A stretch of 64,000 bases of DNA. Origin: Lamellibrachia columna (taxonomy: Eukaryota > Annelida > Polychaeta > Sabellida > Siboglinidae). The stretch lies in assembly GCA_963662155.1 (NCBI GenBank), contig OY759263.1:37305391-37369390 (forward strand), read 5' to 3'. The translations under genes were made by a program, and so were the position numbers. Positions 13,060-24,900 of the stretch are shown here, in pieces (position 1 is the first letter of the stretch; every line of letters starts with the position of its first letter). Under the pieces are notes generated by a model. It ran no database searches. It was not told where the DNA came from and was given only the letters and a program-made list of their open reading frames with translations.

Positions 13060-14070
13060 TGTGTTGTTACATCAGATACACATCACACATACATCACTGA
13101 GGGGATTGTCATCAAATTCCGTCTCGCTTCAGATATTTAGGTCCGACTTGACTGACATTTTCTAATTGTTGGCCAGAAAAGCAAAAGGACAAAACCTGTA
13201 ATATAGTTTGTATAAAGATGTTTTTTGGACCATCCACTTCAAATCATGTTTTCATGCTCCAAAATTATCCATTGGTTCTAATAATATTACATTTTGGATC
13301 AGCATTATAAAATAGCTACCACTGACATAATTACAAAATGGGTGTTTTGTTATTATGAAATGGGTGTATATTACATGTCATAACAAGCACTTGTTCCTGG
13401 TCATGCATCCTGCAGGTGAGTGGGCAAACTAATCCAATTAATTAATAGCAATAACTTTTAGCGGGGAAATGTTCGGTTGAGCAAAGATCTCAAAACTTCA
13501 AATTGCTATAATGAGTTCGTGTATTTTTTTTATAAATGATAATGTTTTATTGTGACTTAAAAACATTAGTATGAAACATTAAGTGAAGCACCAATATGTT
13601 ATGTCTATAAAACATCAGCCATAACTACAGCTGTTTGATCACAAGGATTCATGCACACAATTTACACACATGACACTTATTAATATACATATAGTCACAC
13701 TTAATTTCAATGTGTAGTCAATAGCATCATCATCATCTATCAATTTATCTTGTGCTACATACACAACTAGTGACAATCGTTGAGCCATCTGTAGGAAACA
13801 TTCTTGCTAGAGCGGCATGTGACTAATGTTAACTAATAATGTTGGGCATTATAAAAGTAATTTCTCCACTCTCTGATAACATTCCATCATAATGAGTGTT
13901 CCAAAATGGAATATAATTGCAACTGGTTGTAATACTAACAAAATATAATAACTAATATTAGTGTTATCTATCTGTTACCAAATTTTCATTCGTACATCAG
14001 AAATTGAAACTTAAATTTTTTTTTATTTAAATGAATGAAACATGGCACAGTGAGTGGCATCCTACATCCT
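13060..14070. other. Intergenic AT-rich DNA, nothing recognised
   Basis: The stretch lies between the two convergent genes. No ORF, RNA gene or clear repeat is visible. A TTTATT at about 14021-14026 would be an AATAAA on the minus strand and could serve the transporter gene, which would put the 24-bp array inside its 3' UTR. Confidence 0.5.
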
Positions 14071-14073
14071 CAC

Positions 14074-15358
14074 ACAACCACCAGGCAGCCAGAACACACA
14101 ACCACCAGGCAGCCAGAACACACAACCACCAGGCAGCCAGAACACACAACCACCAGGCAGCCAGAACACACAACCACCAGGCAGCCAGAACACACAACCA
14201 CCAGGCAGCCAGAACACACAACCACCAGGCAGCCAGAACACACAACCACCAGGCATCCAGAACACACAACAACCAGGCAGCCAGAACACGCAACCACCAG
14301 AACACACAACCACCAGACAGCCAGAACACACAACCACCAGACAGCCAGAACACACAACCACCAGGCAGCCAGAACACACAGCCACCAGGCAGCCAGAACA
14401 CACAACCACCAGGCAGCCAGAACACACAACCACCAGACAGCCAGAACACACAACCACCAGGCAGCCAGAACGCACAACCACCAGGCAGCCAGAACGCACA
14501 ACCACCAGGTGGCTAGAACATACAACCACCAGGCGGCTAGAACACACAACCACCAGGCAGCTAGAACACACAACCACCAGGCAGCCAGAACACACGGCCA
14601 CCAGGCAACCAGAACACACAACCACCAGGCAGCCATAACACACAGCCACCAGGCAGCCATAACACACAACCACCAGGTGGCCAGAACACACAACCACCAG
14701 GTGGCCAGAACACACAACCACCAGGCAGCCAGAACACACAGCCACCAGACAGCCAGAACACACAACCACCAGACAGTCAGAACACACAACCACCAGGCAG
14801 CCAGAACACACAACCACCAGGCAGCCAGAACACACAACCACCAGGCAGCCAGAACGCACAACCACCAGGCAGCCAGAACACACGCCACCAGGCAACCAGA
14901 ACACACAACCACCAGGTGGCCAGAACACACAACCACCAGGCAGCCAGAACACACAGCCACCAGGCAGCCAGAACACACAACCACCAGGGAGCCAGAACAC
15001 ACAGCCACCAGGCTGCCAGAACACACAACCACCAGACAGCCAGAACACACAACCACCAGACAGTCAGAACACACAACCACCAGGCAGCCAGAACACACAA
15101 CCACCAGGCATCCAGAACACACAACCACCAGGCAGCCAGAACACACAACCACCAGGCAGCCAGAACGCACAACCACCAGGCAGCCAGAACACACAACCAC
15201 CAGGCAGCCAGAACACACAACCACCAGGCAGCCAGAACACACAACCACCAGGCCATCAAAACACACAACCACCAGGCAGCCAGAACACACAACCACCAGG
15301 CCATCAGAACACACAACCACCAGGCCATCAGAACACACAACCACCAGGCAGCCAGAAA
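14074..15358. repeat. 24-bp minisatellite, about 53 copies
   Basis: The unit is CACACAACCACC followed by AGGCAGCCAGAA, with point variants (AGACAGCC, AGGTGGCC, AGGCCATC) and one short partial unit near 14290. Because 24 is a multiple of three and the unit has few stop triplets, long frames are open on both strands (up to about 450 codons). They encode only repeated octapeptides and end in unrelated sequence. No start context, splice site or similarity supports translation. It lies about 630 bp beyond the stop codon of the minus-strand transporter. Confidence 0.95.
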
Positions 15359-15359
15359 A

Positions 15360-15984
15360 TAGCCACTGTGTCATTGTGCAATAATCACCCTGCAAGGCTT
15401 TAAGGGCACAACACAAATAGGCAGAAGCAAATGTGCATCAGAACAAACATCATCTTCATAAACTTATTGTGCATAAAATAATCATGTATATTTTAAATGT
15501 ACTATATAACATCTCTCACAACAGGCATTCACTAATACTATACAAACATGAAGCTGATATTTGTCTTTTACTGCCAACCTGCCATGAAAATTACTTTAAA
15601 ACATAATATTTTCCTACAGTTAGGCTTGTAGATTTCTGAAGGTTGCAAACCAAACATGAATGTACAATGTACTGATATTGTACTAGATATGTGCTACACT
15701 ATGCAGCTTCACAACAATCCCTGTTGGTTTAACACATTTAAAAACGAATAGTTGAATTTCATATGCACTGCATTTTAAATTCCAGACATTTGAGTTAAGC
15801 TTAGCATTACTATTTCACATGATAACTCCATATGCCTTCGACGATATTTTCATTTAGTGATGTTGAAATGTTTCTCAAACAAAAATGAAAGATCGGCAAT
15901 GTACATAATTCTAGAGTGACACCTTGTTTGTATGTAGAAGTGGAAACAACTGGCAACAGTGGAACTACACAACCTTAATGTGTG
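15360..15984. other. Gene-free DNA between the 24-bp array and the transporter stop codon
   Basis: AT-rich sequence that on the minus strand would form the proximal 3' UTR of the transporter gene. No canonical AATAAA is visible on the minus strand here. No other feature is seen. Confidence 0.5.
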
Positions 15985-18900
15985 TTATGTCGCAAACAAC
16001 AGTGGTGTTGTTTCTGACTCTAAATGTAGATCCACTGTCACACCTGTATTCTTGATGCCAAGACCATTAGGGACGGAATGTTTTGTGTTGTGTGACGACA
16101 TCACATGTGTCCTCTCACACAGGCACAGAAGACACAGCAAGACAGCCTGAAACAGCCATCACAGAACACTCTAAACACGCAGTCATGCACAGAATCCACC
16201 ACAAAACATTCTAAACACAGTCACGCACACACACGCACGCACACAAGCACGCACGCATGCACACGACATTATAAGGTGAACATCAAACCAAGCCCTCTTT
16301 CACCAGTTTGACACTTCGTTTTTCTATTTAGACAAGAAAGAAGTAACCTATTTTGGCCATCATCATTATTACCCAGTGACTGATTAGTCTGCATCAATAA
16401 AATAAACAATCTGCAATTGATCTAAACTGACCAAACAAAATTGATACCTCAGAAACATTTAGAAATTCCAGATGAAATAGTTTGGCTAAAAATGGTGTGC
16501 TGTTTGTGATGTGAGAAACTATGGACTGTGACAGTGAGAGAGTATTCATGCTGTATGTAGAGTAAAGGTTGGTATTCACCATGACGAAGCATGCAATGGC
16601 TACATATGTGACAGTCCATGCGAACCCCATGCTGTCGTACAGCCAGCCGCCAATGGTGGGTCCAAGGAAGTCACTGTAATGGAATGTCAAAAAGTTACAT
16701 GTATTACAGTGTCAATGATATAGGACACAGTAACAAACACATTACAAAGACATACTAATGTCAGTGACATATAACATTGCAATTGCGCGAGGTCAGATAT
16801 GAGATTCTAAGCAAAATTGGTGATTCAACAAACCCCAAAACAGTGACACATTTAGACAAGTATTGGCATTACATTTACAAGTTAACATTTTAGTTTCTTG
16901 GGAGAGACCCCCAGAGAGAGAACGGGAAAAAGCGGAATGAGTGAGCCTACCTTAGAGCGTACATGGACCACCAGAAAGAGAAGGGAAGAGAGAGGAATGA
17001 GTGAGCCTACCCTAGAGCGTACACAGACCACCAGAGAGAGAAGGGAAGAGAAGGGAATGAGTGAGCCTACCCTAAATTGTACATAGACCACCAGAGAGAG
17101 AAGGGAAGAGAAGGGAATGAGTGAGCCTACCCTAGATCGTACGTAGACATCCAGAGAGAGAAGGGAAGAGAGAGGATTCAGTGAGCCTACCATAGAGCAT
17201 AAGTGGATCCCCAGACAGAAAAGGGAAGAGAGAGGAATAAGTGGGCCTACCCTAGACCATACATGGATCCCCAGAGAGAGAACGGAAGAGAGAGGAATTA
17301 GTGAGCCTACCCTAGAGCACACATGGATCCCCAGAGAGTGAAGGGAAGAGAAAGGAATGAGTGAGCCTACCCTAGAGCATAAGTGGATTCCCAGAGAAAG
17401 AAGGGAAGAGAGAGGAATGAATGAGCCTACCCTAGGGCATAAGTGAATCCCCAGAGAGAGGAGGGAAGAGAGGAATGAGTGAGCATACCCTAGAGCGTAC
17501 ATGGATCCCCAGAGAGAGAAGGGAAGGGAGAAGAGTAAGTGAGTGAACCTACAATACAGCATACATGGACCCCCAGAGAGAGAAGGGAAGGGAAGGGAGA
17601 AGAGTGAGTGAGCCTACCCTAGAGCATAAGTGGATCCCCAGAGAGAGAAGGGAAGAGAGAGGAACGAGTGAGCCTACCTTACAGCATACATGGATCCCAA
17701 GAGACAGAAGGGAAGAGAGGAATGAATGAGCTTACCCTAGAGCATACATGGATCCCCATAGACAGAAGGGAAGAGAGGAATAAGTGAGCCTACCCTAGAG
17801 CATACATAGATCCCCAGAGACAGAAGGGAAGAGAGAAATGGGGGAACCTACCAAAAGAGCATACATGGATCCCCATAGACAGAAGGGAAGAGAGGAATGA
17901 ATGAGCCTACCCTAGAGCATACATAGATCCCCAGAGACAGAAGGGAAGAGAGGAATTAGTGAGCCTACCCTAGAGCATACATAGATCCCCAGAGACAGAA
18001 GGGAAGAGAGGAATGAGTGAGCCTACCCTAGAGCATACATAGATCCCCAGAGACAGAAGGGAAGAGAGGAATGAGTGAACCTACCCTAGAGCATAAATAG
18101 ATCCCCAGAGACAGAAGGGAAGAGAGGAATGAGTGAGCCTACGCTAGAGCATAAATAGATCCCCAGAGACAGAAGGGAAGAGAGGAACGAGTGAGCCTAC
18201 CCTAGAGCATACATGGATCCCCAGAGACAGAAGGGAAGAGAGGAATGAGTGAGCCTACCCTAGAGCATACATGGATCCCCAGAGACCGGCCGTGCTTGAG
18301 TAGAGAGCCATACCATTGTCCAGTCCAGCCTTCCTACAACACCAGGACACACAGTGACTACTGGCACTGGGACTGGTTATAATACGATGGAAATAATACA
18401 AAACATTTGTGTTTTTGACAAAGCACATGTAACTTGAAATAATTATATAAAACATGAAAGGCATTGCGATCAATTGTATGCAAGAACAAACTGTGACTAT
18501 TTTGTGAATCAATTTACATATGAGAGAATTAATTTTGTGCAAAGGTTCATATGCAGGAATGTTATGGTGAAACCTCATTGTATCAAAATATACAGTACTG
18601 TCATCCAGAAGGACTAACTCACTGTGTTGCACAACTGTTTTGGTGAAATTAGGTGAAATACAAATTGACGTCATGCCTGTATTACTGCACCACATGGTTG
18701 AAAAAGTATCACTCTCAGAACTTAGGGTATATTTTGAAGGATGTTTAGCAGGATTAACAGATTTAGATAATCTGACAGGGGCTGCAGCATAAACGCTCCT
18801 GCTATGGCTGCAGGAGAGCAACAGCAGTGAGAACAAAATGAGAACAAAATGTTTACGCGACATACGACCTCTGCCACCTACATACAACCACACATCCATG

Positions 18901-21900
18901 GCCAGACGACTGAAATCAAGGAATAGCTTTCTGCAAACAAGCCACCTAGAACCACCTGCGGCTGCATTGTGAGTCAACAAATGGCTCAAATGCCTGGCTT
19001 TCAACACATGCACAAACCTTTAAATTACAGCTACAAATCAGGACTGATTCACCTGGAAGACATTGAACTGCCTTCGAACAATCCAAGAATTTGTGTGCAA
19101 AAAAGATTTCTTCTTATTATTATAATATATGTTATTAAAGACGAGTGAGTACAGGGTAATATGGAGCTGAGCAAACTATCAATTTATTCTTAAATGTTTG
19201 TGTTGAAGATCCAACAACTTAAATATCTATGTCCACATCAATATTGATCAATGGCAATACTTTAATTAGTAAAAATGGCTCAAGCAGAATTGTTTTTAAA
19301 TAACCAGTCACTGAAGTACTTACTTGGCTGCACTGATGATCTTTACAAAGGTTGGAATCACAGCAAGACTAACAGCAACACCCAGAAGAATGAGGGCCAG
19401 CACATTCAGCCAGAGCTCACTGCAACACACCAGACATCACACAGCATAGAACAACAGCAGCCACCACACAGCACAGAATAACAGACATCACACAGCACAC
19501 AACAGCAGACATCACACAGGAGAGAACATCAGACACTACACAGCACAGAACAGCTGACACCACACAGCACACAACAGCAGACACCACACAGCACAGAATA
19601 TAACAGCAGACATCACACAGCACAAAATAACAACAGACATTACACAGCACAGAATAACAGCAGATGTCACACAGCACGGAACAACAGCAGACATCACACA
19701 GCGCAGAACAGCAGACATCACACAGCACGGAACAACACCAGACATTACACAGCACAGAATAACAGCAGACGTCACACAGCATAGAACAGCAGATGCCACA
19801 CAGCACGGAACAACACCAGACATTATACAGCACAGAATAACAGCAGACATCACAGAGCACAGAACAGCAGACAGTACACAGCACAGAACAACAGCAGACA
19901 TCACACAGCACAGAACAGCAGATGTCACACAGCACAGAACAACAGCAGACATCACACAGCACAGAATAACAGCAGACGTCACACAGAACAACAGCAGACA
20001 TCACACAACACAGAACAGCAGATGTCACACAGCACGGAACAACACCAGACATTACACAGCACAGAATAACAGCAGACGTCACACAGCATAGAACAGCAGA
20101 TGCCACACAGCACGAAACAACACCAGACATCACACAGCACAGAACAACAGCAGACATCACTCAGCACAGAACAACAGCAGACATCACACAGCACAGAACA
20201 ACAGACATCACACAGCACAGAACAACAGCAGATGTCACACAGCACAGAACAGTAGACGTCACACAGCACAGAACAACAGCAGACAACACAGGCACCTGAT
20301 CTTGTCCTACATTCATCACTCACAGCCCAGACCAACACCATACCTCACAGGTCGTCAGCTAAATGTCTCAACATATCTGTATTACTTGTCTGCACAAGAT
20401 ATCAGATATCAAGATATCACTTACTTGTAAAGTGGGTCAAACCCAAAGAGAGGCGAAGGCCCCAGCAAAAGCAGACCTAGCCCTGAGAATACAAAGCCAA
20501 ACACCAGCATGACACCCGCATTGCTCTGAAACAACACACAACATGTACCTGCTGTAACTGTGGTCAATTAAGTAGTGCATCATTTGTACAATGCATGGAG
20601 ACAACAGAAAACATTTTTTATATGGGACAGTCAAAGTGTCGCCATCAACCATACTAAACTTAAAAGTGAAGTTTGTTCATACAACTTGTTACTAAGAAAG
20701 ATGTGCCATGGCATGGCAAAAAGAGTTTATGTGGAGGCAGAATTATACGAATCTTGTTGCTAGTTGATGAACAGACAATTATGCCTACGATTTCAGACAA
20801 CCATATCTTACACTATATTTTTAGTACTTGAGGTCAGAAAATCAAAATATGGCATTAGTGCTGCAAGCGTATTTGTGCATGGACATGGGGAGTCATAGAA
20901 CAGGAGACATATATACATATATAATGTGCTTTTGTATGATATATGAACTGTTGGTGATTGGTGATAATAAAACATGGATGTTATGGTCATCAGGGCTTCA
21001 TATTTGAGGCGAGCGATCGCTCTCGCTCCCTATTGCTCGTGCAAATCAATAATCTAGGGAGCAATTTATCGCTCGCGTCAATTGTTAAAATCGCTTGCTG
21101 CCTGCAAGTGTTCGTCTTGACAAGTACTTTCTTGAGTATTAGATTCACTAGGAAAGTCTCTCCTCTTTATAACGCAGTGTTCGGGGTTCACATATTATCC
21201 ATCATTGGCGATGGCGATCGTAGCCCACTGCACCAAGATTGCAAGAATGCCATCGAAGCTATGCTGGCCGCGCGGTTTATAGAAATGATCAAATGAGTGG
21301 ACTAACGTCGATTTGTATTATGTGTAAATGTCACATAATGTTGTATGTCGAACTGAATAAAATACATGTATACGTGTACAGTTATGGAATAGTTAAGGGA
21401 TCAACAATATTTCACTACGATCCGATTGACCGACTATGCTGTAATAGGAATCGAAAATAATAACCTGGATCTGAACTACAGAAAATTTATATGAGTTGAC
21501 ACGGAGTGTAAAAGTTGATCGGACATTGAAAACGATAATTTTACTAATTGTTCCACTTCGTCTTTCAACCGCTCTGAACACATAAATTCACAACGCACAT
21601 CTCTGGTGCCATTTAACATTGATTCACTGTTTCATGTGCGGATGACAAATTCATATTTTTTGCGCACTGAGTTTGAGTTGTGCGTTTGGCATTGTGATGC
21701 AATGGAAGCATGCCATTTCACCCCAGTTTATATTGGTGTTGCCTACTAAGCTGCATTTATGAGTTATGACTATACATGTAATTCTTATACATGGCGTATT
21801 TGTGAATTTCAATTGCAATTTTCAAACCACCTAAACGAAGTCGTACACGAAACCAGTCCCGGGAACAGTACACTGCCACGGCACAGCCACTGGCTTTGCC

Positions 21901-24900
21901 TAGCCTACGGCCTACAGTAATCTGTGACATGTTGCAATTCAAAACGGTTTCACCAATTGCAATCATAATGTATGGGCTTTACTAAAGTAAACATTTATTT
22001 CTTTGTACAAAAGTCAGCGCCAACAAGCACCAATTAAAATTTCATGGCGACAACGACAGAATCCGAATGGGAAATGGTGGCGCCACCATACAGTAAACAA
22101 AACAACTAACAAATCGCTCACCTAAATTAATTTGGTATATTTAGGCGAGCGATTTATCGTTTTGTGCATGGAAAGTATTCTTTTTGTAATATTTTGTTTT
22201 GTTAGACCCTCCGATTTACATACAAGTCCTAGATTTTCCGAGAATACCCGATTTATGTATAAATCCCCGATTTTCTGAGACCCTCCGATTTATGTATAAA
22301 TCTTCTGGATTGGCATTTCTGAAACTTAACATGTATGGTTGTCACTCGTCCTTTTACAGCTGCCTTTTCTCCCTATGCAATGCCAATTCAGTAAGCTAGT
22401 GTGACATAATACAGTCATTAATACTGACCACCAACAGATTACAGATATTTGAAGTATCTGAGTCACTGACAAGTGTGTTAATGACACATGTCCATACTGT
22501 CAACAGATGACAAATATTTGAACCATATGACAGTCACTGACAAGCATGTTAGTGACACATGTCAGTACTGTCAACAGATGATTGATTGCTAATGTGAATG
22601 GTACTGACCACCCTGTCTGCGACGTGGCCCCACAGAGGGGATGAGACCGCGTAGAAGGCGGCCATCAGCAGGAAGATGAGTCCCAGGTACATGGGACTCA
22701 GATCAAACTGCAACAATAAACAACTTAACATATATGCATTTACAAATTTCCCAATTTTGAAATGCCAAAAATGCTAATAACATTGATTATGTAATATTGA
22801 TTTATATATTCTTATAAAAAATTCCTTTAATGTCGAGAACGTCTAATGTAAAAATTTAATTTTGACTAAAGTAATTATATTCTTTGCAGTTCCTTTACCT
22901 ACCACAAGAAACATACACCATAACTGATTATCTAATGCAGCTGATGTGTATAATATGAATTAGCTAACTGCTATATTGTACTCTGTTTTCTCACCAATGA
23001 ATTGTATAGTTGATGCATTCAGACAAACAGCTACTTATTGCTAGAAACCCTCATTACAGCAACTGGGATGTGCAACGTATTCATGAAATTGAATAACTGA
23101 CTTAAACAATAGCCCAACTCCGTTTTGGTGACTTTGGTTGGAGCAGAAAAACCACTATAGCTAGTGTGAATGGGGCTTATGTCTAAAGTGAGTCTGCATA
23201 TTGAATAATTCAATAGGCAATAAGACCCATTCACACTAGAAGTGTAGTGTTTTTTCTGCTGCCCCCCAAATCACCAAAATGGAGTTGTATTATTGTTTAA
23301 GTCAAGTATTCAATTGAGTACTTTGCTGTAAACAACTACATCACAACATTTCACATAAAAATGTAAAATCACAGTTTTACAACAAAATCCATTTGTCAAT
23401 GTTACAGTGAATATCAATAAAATATGTAACACTGACAACTGAACATACCCTACTTTGCACTTGATTCATCAGGTGGCAGCACATGGATTTGTAATTACAG
23501 ACAGTGATGCATGGGTTGAACTAAAAGTGTAATGGGAGGAGAGGGAGGGGGAGGGGGAGGAGGGGGAGGGGTGGTTGTAAAAAAAGGTATGACGTTTATT
23601 GAAATATTTGATAGTCAGGATGCAAATTAAATGTAAACACAACTCAAAACCGTTGTCTGCAATTAACCCAAGATTAAAACAGAGTTCTAGATTCCATAAA
23701 TCACACAAGAAATGGGAGATGAGAGGCCACAGGATTCTCCATCTGGACAAATCTACCAGAACTGATAATATAAGCACTCAGCTGTTGACAACATGACTCA
23801 CCACTGCAAGATGGGGCTGCAGTATTGGTTCAATGACTGACCACACGAGGGCACCGAGTGTGACTGCGACACACACAACAAGGATTGCAGGCACTTGCAG
23901 CAGACTGGCTAGAGGCACTGTAGCAAGGCCGTGAAGGTCTCCTGTGGAGAATACAGCTCATACACTCAGTCATCACGCATATACATGCATATATTAACAA
24001 ATGCGTACACACACTACATCACAAAAGTGTAAAGTGATACACATTACAGTTGTATTTATCAAAATTCCTGGGTGAAGTATACATAAAAAAAAAAATATTC
24101 AATTTAGAAAATATTTCATCAATATTGTTAATGTCACCTAACTAGCTGGATGATCAGCACCAACAACTGAAACATGAAAATATGCATACGTGAGGTCAAA
24201 AGTGATGTATATACACACAGCTATAAAATGTTCTGCTTACAAGTCTTCATGTTGATTGCATAATGGCTTAGCAGCTGTCTGTACATTGTCTACTGCTCTG
24301 TCGCTGTTGCCATCTTGCCACACATAAGGTGACTTGGTAACACCCGTCTCAAAAGCGTGAACCCACCAATAATATGAAGATAATATTATATTCATAAACA
24401 TGAACCCATTTTTCCAAAACTGTAAACCCCCTTCTCAAAAGTGTGAACCCCTCAATAATATGAAGATTATATTATTTTCATAAATGTAAACCCAATCTTT
24501 CTCAAAACTGTGAAACCCCTTCTCAAAAGCATGAAACCTCCTCTCTAACGCATGAAACCCCCTCTCAAAAAGCATGAACCCACCAATAATATGAAAATAA
24601 TATTATTATTTTCATATTATTGGAGGTTCATATTTTTTGGAAATGGGGAATTCACAAAAAGGGGGTTCATATGAACCCCCTGAACCTCCCCTAGTTACGG
24701 GCCTGAGGCCCTTAGTAGAGCTTCCATTAATCACATATGCATGCAAATACGACACTGTTACAAGGGTAAAGGCATCATGTTTTTACATTGTACTATCATT
24801 GTATATTTTCTGAAAGACAGAATTGACTAACCAAACCGTTGTTGTGGGAGGCACAGGGAGCAGGCAGGCACAGGGAGCAGGCACAGGGAGCAGGCAGGCA

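Larger units (their letters stand above)
9177..13060 (+). other. Probable 3' UTR / downstream region of chimaerin
   Basis: No further exon is seen after the stop at 9176. A canonical AATAAA occurs at 13029-13034, which would make a 3' UTR of about 3.9 kb; an earlier end is possible and cannot be decided from sequence. The stretch contains arrays at 9190-9440, 11380-11700 and 12180-12690, and otherwise AT-rich DNA without recognisable genes. Confidence 0.45.

Noticed and set aside
14074..15358. CRISPR-like array
   Set aside because: Direct repeats without unique spacers in an animal genome; it is a simple minisatellite. The same holds for the 58-bp, 62-bp, 27-bp and 45-bp arrays.
14035..15384. 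A 449-residue open frame and its counterparts of up to about 450 residues on the other strand
   Set aside because: They encode only repeats of an octapeptide, depend wholly on the 24-bp period, and have no flanking coding sequence, start context or similarity.
19417..20341. Cysteine-rich minus-strand ORFs (repeats of VLCCVMSAV type)
   Set aside because: They arise from the intron 8 minisatellite; the real exons 8 and 9 of the transporter flank it and splice across it.
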